The notes under the pieces: generated by a model | Told to the model about the DNA's origin: nothing | The model's database searches: none | The model's input: only the letters and a program-made list of their open reading frames with translations | In this document: piece by piece, positions 33,103-40,894 of the stretch | How the letters are laid out: each line of letters opens with the position of its first letter | Position numbering within the stretch: the stretch's first letter is position 1 | Origin: Nitrospirales bacterium | GTDB taxonomy: Bacteria > Nitrospirota > Nitrospiria > Nitrospirales > UBA8639 | Direction of reading: 5' to 3' | NCBI GenBank assembly: GCA_012270585.1 | Contig: JAAXIB010000087.1 | Span: forward strand, 1-48,199 | Length of the DNA stretch: 48,199 bases | Translations under genes and position numbers: made by a program

Positions 33103-33408
33103 GGTCCACCTCCTCAGTCCTCGGACTTGCGAGCCTTTCCCCTCGAGCAGGCTCGATTGCGGCTGGATGAAACAACAAAAAGGGGTTGCGGAACCCCCAC
33201 TTTAACGATTTGGTTCTCTTGGGGCAACCCTCAATGAATTGGTCTTGAGTTCTCCGGGTGTTCCCGGCAAACTATCGGGACAACGCCTTTGCGTCACGGG
33301 ATGACGGGAATTTTTCATAACCTGTTCATTTCAAAGTGTTTTTGGGAATCAGTCATAGACCTTTCCCTTTGACGGCAACGAAAGGATCGGTTCTCGCACG
33401 CCTTTCCC
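33103..33408 (-). promoter_or_regulatory. Leader region of the betaine methyltransferase gene
   Basis: 306 bases between divergent genes. On the minus strand it carries, in order, a CGTCA/TGACG hairpin followed by CAAAGGCG (near 33287-33307), a GC-rich CCGGGAACACCCGG dyad (33253-33266), the antiterminator arm (33224-33230) and a terminator hairpin with a U-run (33177-33198), then about 75 bases to the ATG. The transporter promoter should lie at its other end. Confidence 0.55.
33177..33198 (-). terminator. Leader terminator (attenuator) before the methyltransferase gene
   Basis: Minus strand: GGGGTT-CCGC-AACCCC, a 6-bp GC-rich stem with a tetraloop, followed directly by TTTTTGTTGTTT, a standard intrinsic terminator. 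There is no gene upstream on that strand, so it lies in the 5' leader. The upstream segment GGGTTGC (33224-33230) is complementary to its 3' arm GCAACCC, giving a competing antiterminator. Confidence 0.7.
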
Positions 33409-34932
33409 ATGAAAACCGCCACTCCGGTCTTTAAGGTCTCTTTTTCCCTTGCCGCGGCCTTCTTGGTATGGGGGGCCGTGTCCCCCGCCCGGTTGGCCAC
33501 GGTCACCGCCGCGATCCAGCGCTGGTTGCTGGATACCTTTGGCTGGTTCTATCTCTTATGCGCGGTAGGGCTTCTGGTCACGGCGGCCACGCTGATTTTT
33601 TCGAGGTATGGAGATATCCCCCTGGGGAAGGATGGGGAAAAGCCGGAATTTCCCTTGGTGACGTGGTTTGCCATGTTGTTTTGTGCCGGGATGGGCATCG
33701 GGCTGGTGTTTTGGGGGGTGGCGGAACCCACGGCTCATTTTTATGACCCGCCCAGCGGTGTGAGTGAGACACCGGAAGCCGCCAGCCTGGCCCTTCAGTA
33801 TGCGTTTTTTCATTGGGGGCTGCACCCGTGGGGGATTTACACCATGGTGGCGATGTGTCTGGCCTATTTTCAATTTCGAAAAGGGAAACCGGGGTTGTTC
33901 AGTGCGAGTTGTGAGCCGATTTTCGGCGCACGCATGCAGGGCTCGATGGGACAAGCCATTGATATTATTGCTGTTTTTGCTACAGTCTTCGGGGTGGCCA
34001 CGTCATTGGGCTTTGGGGCCATCCAGATCAGCGGGGGGCTCTCCTATCTGTTTGCCCTGCCCAATACCGTCATCCTTCAATTGGCGATGATTGCCGTGGT
34101 CACGGTGTTGTTCATCCTGTCCGCGCAGACCGGCCTCCACCGCGGGATCAAATATTTGAGCAACCTGAACATGGTGCTGGCCGTCTCGCTGATGGGCTTT
34201 CTGTTGGTCATGGGCCCGACGAAATTCATTATGGAGGTCTTTACCTCGGCGCTGGGGGCCTATCTTCAGAATCTGCCGACTATGAGCCTGTACCTGGCGC
34301 CGTTCGACGACTCCCGGTGGATACAGGACTGGACCTTGTTTTACTGGGCCTGGTGGATTGCCTGGGCACCGTTCGTCGGAACCTTTATCGCCAGAATTTC
34401 CCGTGGTCGCACCGTCAGGGAGTTTGTCCTGGGGGTGTTGTTAGTCCCGACGCTCTTTTGCGCGTTCTGGTTTTCGGTTTTTGGGGGCACGGCCATTTCC
34501 TTGGACATGTTCGAGCAGGTGGGCATGAAACAGGTCATTGAGTCGCAAGGGAAGGAAGTCGCCCTGTTTACGCTGTTGGAGCATTTTCCCTTCGGAGGGG
34601 TCATGTCACTGATAGCGATCTTGTTGATTGGCACGTTTTTCATCACGTCCGCGGATTCCGCCACGTTTGTGTTGGGTACCTTGACGTCGAATGGCAATCT
34701 GAACCCTCCGAATGCCATCAAGTTTACGTGGGGAATTATCCAGTCAATCGTGGCAGCCGTGTTGCTGTGGTCCGGTGGGCTGAAAGGCCTTCAAACCGGC
34801 TCGATCCTTGCCGCGTTTCCCTTCGCCGTGATCATCCTGTTCCTCATGCTGTCCCTCTTCCGGTCATTCCGGGAAGAGGTGCGCGCGCGGGAACCCGTAT
34901 CGACCCAAGACCCTCCGCGGGCGGACACATAG
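33409..34932 (+). CDS. BCCT-family betaine/choline/carnitine transporter
   Basis: 507 residues with about 12 transmembrane helices. The family signature is DWTLFYWAWWIAWAPFVG (~305-322), the aromatic box in helix 8 that binds trimethylammonium. Also seen: FAMLFCAGMGIGLVFWGVAEPTAHF, HWGLHPWGIYTMVAM, and FFITSADSATFVLG near helix 10-11. The N-terminal and C-terminal tails are short, so the long osmosensing tail of BetP is absent. Uptake is usually driven by sodium or protons. It is divergent from the betaine synthesis gene. The final residues (PPRADT) and the stop codon come from a dispersed repeat. ATG at 33409; no good ribosome binding site. Confidence 0.94.
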   Translation: MKTATPVFKVSFSLAAAFLVWGAVSPARLATVTAAIQRWLLDTFGWFYLLCAVGLLVTAATLIFSRYGDIPLGKDGEKPEFPLVTWFAMLFCAGMGIGLVFWGVAEPTAHFYDPPSGVSETPEAASLALQYAFFHWGLHPWGIYTMVAMCLAYFQFRKGKPGLFSASCEPIFGARMQGSMGQAIDIIAVFATVFGVATSLGFGAIQISGGLSYLFALPNTVILQLAMIAVVTVLFILSAQTGLHRGIKYLSNLNMVLAVSLMGFLLVMGPTKFIMEVFTSALGAYLQNLPTMSLYLAPFDDSRWIQDWTLFYWAWWIAWAPFVGTFIARISRGRTVREFVLGVLLVPTLFCAFWFSVFGGTAISLDMFEQVGMKQVIESQGKEVALFTLLEHFPFGGVMSLIAILLIGTFFITSADSATFVLGTLTSNGNLNPPNAIKFTWGIIQSIVAAVLLWSGGLKGLQTGSILAAFPFAVIILFLMLSLFRSFREEVRAREPVSTQDPPRADT

Positions 34933-34944
34933 GCCCGCCCCTAC
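34919..34944. repeat. Dispersed 26-nt hairpin repeat spanning the BCCT stop codon
   Basis: GGGCGGAC...GGCCCGCCCCTAC, the reverse orientation of the element in the methyltransferase linker. The TAG stop at 34930-34932 is inside it. The stem GGGCGG/CCGCCC may also act as a 3' RNA end. Confidence 0.65.
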
Positions 34945-35109
34945 CTACACAAGCCTCTATGTGCGCGATTTTATTGACCCTCAAAAAATCGCTGTGATAA
35001 GTTGACGCGACGATGGTTCGTCAGCTTTTCCCCGCATTTTCAAAAGGGGGGAACGCTACGCTGAACAATGGCGTCTATGTAAGGGATCGGCCATTTCAAG
35101 CCCCTCAAG

Positions 35110-35130
35110 CCCCTCCTTTGTAAGGAGGGG
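35110..35130. repeat. Hairpin repeat CCCCTCCTT/AAGGAGGGG
   Basis: Perfect 9-bp stem with a TGT loop in the 288-base gap between the BCCT gene and the next HEAT gene. The rest of that gap holds GC-rich repeat fragments such as AGCGTAACCCGAC (compare 4219-4238) and no gene. A minus-strand or plus-strand regulatory role is not evident. Confidence 0.6.
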
Positions 35131-35220
35131 CGAAGGGGAGGTAGAGAGAGCAGCAGCGTAACCCGACAGTTAGTTAGCTGCAAAGGTGGTTTTGGCACGG
35201 CCCACGACAAAAGGATGACC

Positions 35221-36312
35221 ATGGCCGATAGTGTGGCGGAACACATTGCCGCGTTAAAGGATGAGGATTGGGGGATTCGTGAAGATGCGGCCGTGGCCCT
35301 TGGCGAAGCCCGGGACCCCAGAGGAGTGAGTCCGTTGATTGAAGCCTTACGGGATTCCGATCGAGCCGTGAAAACTGCGGCCACCAGTGCGTTGACGGCT
35401 ATTGGAACCCCGGCCGTCGTGGACTTGAGTTACTGCCTGCAGGACCCGGATCTGTCCGTGCAGGAGGCCGCGGCGTCCATTCTATCTGAGATTGCCGATG
35501 AGCGGGTGCTCGAACCGCTGCAGTTCGCTCTCCTGAACCAGGATTGGGTCGTCCGCATGCATGCCGCCCGGGCCGTGGGGCGTCTCGGGAACCCAGGATC
35601 GGTTGAAACCCTGGTGCTGCTTCTCCAGGATAAGGTGCCGGCGGTGCGCGATGAAGCCATCGCGGCCCTGGTGTCCATTGGTGAGTCCGCGGTGGCCCCG
35701 TTGGTGGCGGCCCTGAAAGATCAGGATTGGCGGGTCCGTCTTCGCGCCACGGAGGCCTTGTGTGTCTTGAAGTCCTGCACGGCCGTCGAACCGCTGATAG
35801 GTCTTGTGCAACACGATCCCGATACGGCCGTGCGCCAGGAGGCTGCCCGGGCACTCGGGCAGATCGGTGACAAGAGCGCAGTGGACGCCCTCTTGGAGGT
35901 CGTCGAAGAGCCCCGTCTTCAGGTTCGCGTCATCGAAGCCCTCGGAAGAATCGGTGATCGACGCGTGCTCCCGTTGTTGTTTCGACTGATCAGCGAGTTG
36001 AAAACGAGCGACTATGAAGATCGTACCCCGGCCTGTGAGGATAATCGTTACGAACAGGATCTGGCCAGCGTGGAAGAGGCCATTCGGGCTCTTGCGCGCA
36101 TCCAAGACGAAGAGGCCGTTCCTCTCTTGGTGACGGCTCTGCAAAGCACCTTGATCCGGAACGAAGCGAGTGAAGCCCTGGTCCGGTTCGGGCAAAAGGC
36201 TATTGCCCCCTTGGCGAGCCGGTTGCAACACGAACAAGATGACAACATTCGTTACCACATCAAGGAAACCCTCACCCAATTGGGATGGAATCCCAAACGG
36301 GTGCGGTTGTAG
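35221..36312 (+). CDS. HEAT-repeat protein
   Basis: 363 residues from the ATG at 35221, chosen because AAAGGA overlaps the alternative ATG at 35215. About ten PBS-lyase-type HEAT units: REDAAVALGEARDPRGVSPL, KTAATSALTAIGTPAVVDL, VRMHAARAVGRLGNPGSVET, RLRATEALCVLKSCTAVEPL, and RQEAARALGQIGDKSAVDALL. A break near residues 262-285 (ELKTSDYEDRTPACEDNRYEQD) interrupts the solenoid with an acidic loop. Cytosolic, probably a binding scaffold; partner unknown. First of four consecutive same-strand HEAT genes. Confidence 0.9.
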   Translation: MADSVAEHIAALKDEDWGIREDAAVALGEARDPRGVSPLIEALRDSDRAVKTAATSALTAIGTPAVVDLSYCLQDPDLSVQEAAASILSEIADERVLEPLQFALLNQDWVVRMHAARAVGRLGNPGSVETLVLLLQDKVPAVRDEAIAALVSIGESAVAPLVAALKDQDWRVRLRATEALCVLKSCTAVEPLIGLVQHDPDTAVRQEAARALGQIGDKSAVDALLEVVEEPRLQVRVIEALGRIGDRRVLPLLFRLISELKTSDYEDRTPACEDNRYEQDLASVEEAIRALARIQDEEAVPLLVTALQSTLIRNEASEALVRFGQKAIAPLASRLQHEQDDNIRYHIKETLTQLGWNPKRVRL

Positions 36313-36548
36313 CACAATCTCTCATGCAGGCTTGCCGCCTGCACCCTAGAGGATGAAAATGGTGTTCCTGAAACCGTTTTCGCAACTTCTGTCATCCTCG
36401 ACATTTTTAATCGAGGATCCAGAGTCTTTGCTTTTTTCTTCATCCGTGAAGAGAACGACACTGGATTCCCGATTACTAACGTCGGGAATGACGGATTCGG
36501 GGATTCATTTTCGTACCAATCGCGAATGAAGGGTGAGGCCACGCCGCC
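36313..36548. repeat. Intergenic repeats between HEAT genes
   Basis: No gene. Holds CATGCAGGCTTGCCGCCTGC (same as near 4430), a CTGTCATCCTCGACATTTTT / AATCGAGGATCCAGAG copy (36391-36424, almost identical to 4575-4612) and an inverted ACGTCGGGAATGAC piece. The promoter of the following three-gene group must lie here or beyond. Confidence 0.6.
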
Positions 36549-37646
36549 ATGCCGAAAGAAACCATTGAAGTCATCGTAACCGAGCTTGATCATGAAGAGG
36601 ATTGGCGCCGCATGCGCGCCACGGCCACGTGTCTGAAAGGAGGACCCAAGGTCGTGGTCCTGGTCATCGAAGCCATGAAAACCGGGGCGCCGGCGTATAA
36701 GATCGAGGCGGCCCGCATGCTGGCGCGGATTCGGGATCCTCAGGCAGGAGTGCCGCTGGTCGAGTTGATGCAGGGTGAGGAGGAGAGCGTCCGGGAGGCC
36801 GTGGTCACGTCCCTGGAACAAATGGCGGGCGTCGTCAACGAAGAGACCGCGACGGCTTTGGTCGAGCTGTTGAAGGATGAAGCGTTACGGCCCTCCGTCA
36901 CCAAACTGTTGGGCGTCATTCCCACGTCGATCGACCCCCTGACCGCCATGCTCAAGGACCCGGATGAGGAGGCCCGGGTGAACGCCGCCCGGATCCTGGA
37001 TCATCTCCTGGACCCGCGCTCCGCGGACGCGCTGGTCGATGCCATGGGTGACCCTGCGCTGTGTGAGCTGGCGATCCAGACCCTCAAAAAACTCGGCGCC
37101 GTTCGGGATCGCATCGACGAAATCATGGATGAATTGCGGGACGTGGAGGCATCCGAACTCCGGGAAGGAGCGCGGCAGGAAGCGGTGCAAAAACTGCATC
37201 CGATCGGCCGGCCGAGCGTCGAGATTCTCATTGAGTACCTGGAAGACGATGATTGGGTGGTGCGTGAAGCCGCGGCGGACGTGTTGGGGAAAATCGGAGA
37301 CGTCCGGGCGGTGGAGCCGTTGATCGAGCGCCTCAAGCGGGATAAGGACACGGGCGTCAAGGAACTGGCGACCAAGGGCTTGGGCTTGATCGGAGACGCC
37401 AGGCCCGTGGATCTCCTGATTGACATGATCCCCATCAAACCGTTACGGGTATTGGCAGTGGAAGCCCTGGAAAAGATCAAGGACGTGGAAGCCTTGCGGC
37501 CCTATGCGGAGGTGTTCAAGAAAATGAAGAATGATCGTGACGGGTTGGTTTCGTACAACTCCGGGGTCATCATCGATAAATTGGAAGCTGCGGCCGCGCA
37601 GATGGATGAAGCGCAGTGGGCCGAGAAGGAGCAGGTGAATGGCTGA
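36549..37646 (+). CDS. HEAT-repeat protein
   Basis: 365 residues. Starts MPKETIEVIVTELDHEEDWRRMRATATCLKGG, then HEAT units such as KIEAARMLARIRDPQAGVPLV, RVNAARILDHLLDPRSADALV, REAAADVLGKIGDVRAVEPLI and ELATKGLGLIGDARPVDLLI. The C-terminal ~45 residues (AEVFKKMKNDRDGLVSYNSG) look like a helical cap. Cytosolic scaffold-type protein. The last eight bases overlap the next HEAT gene, showing translational coupling. Confidence 0.88.
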   Translation: MPKETIEVIVTELDHEEDWRRMRATATCLKGGPKVVVLVIEAMKTGAPAYKIEAARMLARIRDPQAGVPLVELMQGEEESVREAVVTSLEQMAGVVNEETATALVELLKDEALRPSVTKLLGVIPTSIDPLTAMLKDPDEEARVNAARILDHLLDPRSADALVDAMGDPALCELAIQTLKKLGAVRDRIDEIMDELRDVEASELREGARQEAVQKLHPIGRPSVEILIEYLEDDDWVVREAAADVLGKIGDVRAVEPLIERLKRDKDTGVKELATKGLGLIGDARPVDLLIDMIPIKPLRVLAVEALEKIKDVEALRPYAEVFKKMKNDRDGLVSYNSGVIIDKLEAAAAQMDEAQWAEKEQVNG

Positions 37647-38394
37647 GAGTCAGCGCATTGAACAATTGTTGTCCGCCCTTCGCGATGAAAACGAAAGCCT
37701 GCAAAATTATGCCGCGGCTGGACTCGGGCAAATGGGTGACTCGGCCATCCCTCGCTTGATCGAGATGTTTGAGGACGATGACCTCGTGATTCGCGAGGCC
37801 GCGGTCAATGCCATCGTGCAAATAGGGGAATCGGCGATTGATCCCCTGATTGAAGCGTTGGAAGAAGATGAATGGACCGTGCGGGAACAGGCGGCGTCCG
37901 CGCTGGGGAAACTGAAAAGTGCCCGGGCGGTGCCTCCCCTGGTCAAGGCGTTGAAAGACAAAGATGGAGGCGTCCGTACCGCCGCGGTCTGGGCCCTGGA
38001 ACGGATTGGCGACCCCGAAGCCGTGCCGGCCCTGGTGGACTGCTTGATGGATGCGATGTTGCGGGAGGACGTCGCGCGCGTGTTGAAGAAGATCGGGGAC
38101 GCCAGGGCCACGGATGCCTTGATCGACGGGCTGAAAGGGTCCAATTGGATCGTCCGCCGGCATGCCGCCGAAGCCCTTGGAAAAATCGGGGATCCCAAGG
38201 GATTCTCTCCGTTGGTGGAGGCCTTGACGGACGAGGACTGGCTGGTTCGCCGGAATGCGGCCGAATCATTGGCCCGGTTGGGCGATTCTCGCGCCATCCA
38301 GCCGGTGGTTGCCTTATTGGAAGATGAAAACGAAATGGTACGCGATACCGCCGAAGGCGTGTTGGCGAGTTTAGGATGGAATCCCGAGTCATGA
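37639..38394 (+). CDS. HEAT-repeat protein
   Basis: 251 residues, about seven regular HEAT units from end to end: LQNYAAAGLGQMGDSAIPRL, REAAVNAIVQIGESAIDPL, REQAASALGKLKSARAVPPL, RTAAVWALERIGDPEAVPAL and RRHAAEALGKIGDPKGFSPL. Starts inside the end of the previous gene (eight-base overlap), with a ribosome binding site GGAG in the previous reading frame. The next gene starts 19 bases after its stop. Confidence 0.9.
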   Translation: MAESQRIEQLLSALRDENESLQNYAAAGLGQMGDSAIPRLIEMFEDDDLVIREAAVNAIVQIGESAIDPLIEALEEDEWTVREQAASALGKLKSARAVPPLVKALKDKDGGVRTAAVWALERIGDPEAVPALVDCLMDAMLREDVARVLKKIGDARATDALIDGLKGSNWIVRRHAAEALGKIGDPKGFSPLVEALTDEDWLVRRNAAESLARLGDSRAIQPVVALLEDENEMVRDTAEGVLASLGWNPES

Positions 38395-38413
38395 TGAAGA
38401 AGGAGACGTAAAT

Positions 38414-39085
38414 ATGGCAGACCCAGTTCCAACCCCTCTTGTTCAAATCACTCCCAAGAGTGCCAAAAAGGACGGCTTCAATCTGGTAACCGAAAACGTC
38501 ATCGCCGTCAACCTGGAGGCCAGACAACTCGAAGTCGAGTTGTTGGCCTATGATGGAAAAACCGTGTTGTTGGACGTGGCCGAGGACGCCCTGGAGGGGC
38601 TGCAAAAGATCAAGCCGGGTGACGGGACGACCCTCCGCATCGTGGAAGAGGACGGCAAGCGGCTGGTCAAGCAGTTTCGGATTCGGAAGAAAGATCCCAA
38701 CGTCGTCAAAGTCGATGCCGCGGTGATGGACTTGAAAGATTCACACTGGCTCAATCGCAAATATGCCGTTGAGATATTGGGGGAACTCAAAGCCGCCAAT
38801 GCCGTGGATGACCTCGTCGACTGCCTGGAGGACGAGGTGGGGGACATCCGGCATCGAGCCTATGAAGCCCTGATTAAAATCGGGGCGCCGTCCGTTCCGA
38901 AAGTCATTCCGTTGCTGGTGTCGGAAGAAGATGAATTGCGTCAGTCCGCCACCGAGATTCTCCGGAAAATCGGCAAGCCGGCCGTGGAACCCCTGGCCAC
39001 GGCCTTGGCCGATGCCGAGGGTCCGCTGAAAAAACGGATCACCAAGGTCTTGGATCGCATGGGGTACAAACCCAAAGAGGCCTAA
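38414..39085 (+). CDS. HEAT-repeat protein with N-terminal beta domain
   Basis: 223 residues; GAAGGAGACG precedes the ATG. Residues 1-~95 are a separate beta-rich domain (VTENVIAVNLEARQLEVELLAYDGKTVLLDVAEDALEGL, then GTTLRIVEEDGKRLVKQFRI) that I cannot assign. Residues ~97-220 are four HEAT units (SHWLNRKYAVEILGELKAAN, RHRAYEALIKIGAPSVPKVI, RQSATEILRKIGKPAVEPLA). Last gene of the HEAT group, followed by an 8-bp hairpin shared with ugd. Confidence 0.87.
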   Translation: MADPVPTPLVQITPKSAKKDGFNLVTENVIAVNLEARQLEVELLAYDGKTVLLDVAEDALEGLQKIKPGDGTTLRIVEEDGKRLVKQFRIRKKDPNVVKVDAAVMDLKDSHWLNRKYAVEILGELKAANAVDDLVDCLEDEVGDIRHRAYEALIKIGAPSVPKVIPLLVSEEDELRQSATEILRKIGKPAVEPLATALADAEGPLKKRITKVLDRMGYKPKEA

Positions 39086-39107
39086 GCCGTCGGCAAAGCC
39101 CGACGGC
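39086..39107. terminator. Bidirectional terminator candidate
   Basis: Perfect 8-bp stem GCCGTCGG/CCGACGGC with a six-base loop, beginning directly after the HEAT stop codon and ending seven bases before the end of ugd on the other strand. There is no U-run, so the evidence is stem strength and convergent position. Confidence 0.5.
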
Positions 39108-39114
39108 GCAGCGA

Positions 39115-40446
39115 TCAAGACGTTGTATAGGGATTCACCCCGACGGCCGGGCGGCCGACCGAAACATAATGAAACCCGCACTCGGCGACCCGTTCGGGGT
39201 CGTAGACGTTCCGGAGGTCAACAAACACCGGGACTCTCAGCAGCGATTTCACGTGTTCCAAATCCAGGTTGCGGAATTGATTCCATTCGGTGGCCAACAC
39301 CACGGCATCCGCTCCCGTTATCGCATCATACGCATCCTGACAGCCGATCAGGTCGGGTAACGCGTTGAGCGCTCCTGCCAAGCCTTCCGGGTCATAGGCC
39401 CTGATGGTACAGCCTTCCTTCATCAGGTGTTCCGCAATCATCAACGCGGGTGAATCCCGGAGGTCGTCGGTATTGGGTTTGAAGGACAACCCTAAAAAGG
39501 CCAGGGTTTTCCCTTGGACGCCGTTCACGGCTTCACGGATTTTATCGACCATGCGAGCCCGTTGTTGTTCATTCACCCGTTTGGTCGTGGCTGCCAACTT
39601 CATGTCATAGCCGACTTGTTCGCCGATGTATACCAGTGCGGCGGTGTCTTTCCCAAAACAGGATCCACCATACCCGGGGCCGGCATGCAAGAACTTCGAA
39701 CCAATCCGTTTGTCAAGCCCCATGGCTTTCGCTACGGTTTGCACGTTGGCATTCACCACTTCACACAGGTTGGCGACTTCGTTGATAAAGGAAATCTTGG
39801 TGGCCAGGAACACGTTCGACGCGTATTTAATCACTTCTGCCGTTGGAATCGTGGTCACCACGAATGGCGTTTCAATCAGATACAACGGCCGATATAAATC
39901 CTTCAGGATGGCAGCGGCCTGTTCGGTCTCTACGCCGACGACCACGCGATCCGGACGCATGAAGTCTTCAATCGCCGAGCCCTCGCGCAAAAATTCCGGG
40001 TTGGACGCCACGTCGAAGTGGATGGGCTTCGATTGATGAGCCTTGATGATATCCCGCACTCGTGTCGCAGTCCCCACGGGGACCGTCGACTTGGTGGCTA
40101 CCACCTTGTATCCCGTCATGCGACTACCGATGTTCCGAGCCACTTCATCCACGTAGGACAGATCGGCCGAACCATCGAGGTTTGAGGGCGTGCCGACCGC
40201 GATAAAGATCACCAAAGCCGTATCCACGGCTTGGTTCAAGTCGGTTGTGAAGATGAGCCGCCCGGATTGGAGGCCTTTGATCACCAGCGCGGTCAGACCG
40301 GGTTCATAAAACGGCACGTCACCACGTTCCAATTGTTGAATGCGAGTGGCATCCACGTCCATGCACGTAACGTTGAGTCCGAATTCCGCGAAACCCGCGC
40401 CCGTGACGAGTCCCACGTATCCCGTTCCGAGAACACTAATATGCAT
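39115..40446 (-). CDS. ugd: UDP-glucose 6-dehydrogenase
   Basis: 443 residues, full length. N-terminal NAD-binding Rossmann fold MHISVLGTGYVGLVTGAGFAEFG; KSTVPVGTATRVRD and ASNPEFLREGSAIEDFMRPDRVVVG in the first domain; catalytic Cys in HAGPGYGGSCFGKDTAAL; FLGLSFKPNTDDLRDSPA starts the C-terminal UDP-binding domain. It oxidises UDP-glucose to UDP-glucuronate in two NAD steps for polysaccharide or LPS precursors. No other sugar genes are adjacent. Start ATG at the Rossmann motif. Confidence 0.96.
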   Translation of the reverse strand: MHISVLGTGYVGLVTGAGFAEFGLNVTCMDVDATRIQQLERGDVPFYEPGLTALVIKGLQSGRLIFTTDLNQAVDTALVIFIAVGTPSNLDGSADLSYVDEVARNIGSRMTGYKVVATKSTVPVGTATRVRDIIKAHQSKPIHFDVASNPEFLREGSAIEDFMRPDRVVVGVETEQAAAILKDLYRPLYLIETPFVVTTIPTAEVIKYASNVFLATKISFINEVANLCEVVNANVQTVAKAMGLDKRIGSKFLHAGPGYGGSCFGKDTAALVYIGEQVGYDMKLAATTKRVNEQQRARMVDKIREAVNGVQGKTLAFLGLSFKPNTDDLRDSPALMIAEHLMKEGCTIRAYDPEGLAGALNALPDLIGCQDAYDAITGADAVVLATEWNQFRNLDLEHVKSLLRVPVFVDLRNVYDPERVAECGFHYVSVGRPAVGVNPYTTS

Positions 40447-40716
40447 CGCAACCTCTTGGATGAAAAAGAATAAACATTTCGAATTGTTGAAGACGAACGG
40501 CTATCCGTCAACTATCCGGTACAGAGTATCACAACTTGAGGAAAAATGAATGGCACCATGTCATTGTAGGGGACGGCCCCCGTGCCGTCCCGCATGAACC
40601 GCGTGCCATCCCCGATGGACAACCACAGGGGGTTGTCCCTACATGTGCGCCTGCCCGGGTTTTCTTGACAGGGTAGGATGGGAGAACTAGAATCACACCT
40701 CACGTCCTTCCCGAGA
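40447..40716. repeat. Intergenic region with hairpin repeats between ugd and tRNA-Gly
   Basis: Contains the 26-nt element GTAGGGGACGG...CCGTCCC at 40566-40591 and GGACAACCACAGGGGGTTGT followed by CCCTACATG at 40617-40645, in the same order-independent pairing as at 1661-1729. A tRNA promoter is expected near 40670-40700 (TTGACAGGGTAGGATGGGAG then TAGAAT); TTGACA (40667-40672) and TAGAAT (40688-40693) with a 15-base spacer are a plausible pair. Confidence 0.45.
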
Positions 40717-40791
40717 GCGGGAATAGCTCAGTGGTAGAGCATCGCCTTGCCAAGGCGAGGGTCGGGGGTTCAAATCCCCTTTCCCGCTCCA
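40717..40791 (+). tRNA. tRNA-Gly (anticodon GCC)
   Basis: Cloverleaf is complete. Acceptor GCGGGAA pairs with TTCCCGC. The D-arm is AGCTCAGTGGTAGAGC, the anticodon stem CGCCT/AGGCG with loop TTGCCAA (anticodon GCC, reading GGC/GGU), and the T-arm GGGGGTTCAAATCCCC. Discriminator T, and CCA is encoded (40789-40791). Confidence 0.97.
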
Positions 40792-40894
40792 ATTTTTCCT
40801 TTCAGCGTGGCCGTCGGATTTGCCCCCGACCGGGGATTCCGAAAGGGGTGTGCCCCTTTCCACTTCCAACCTTCCAGCCGATTGCCGGGCGTTT

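Noticed and set aside
33253..33310. Resemblance of the betaine leader (TGACGCAAAGGC, GCCGGG) to the cyclic-di-GMP-I riboswitch
   Set aside because: Only fragments match and the GNRA hairpin and tetraloop-receptor pattern are not there; reported only as an attenuator of unknown ligand.
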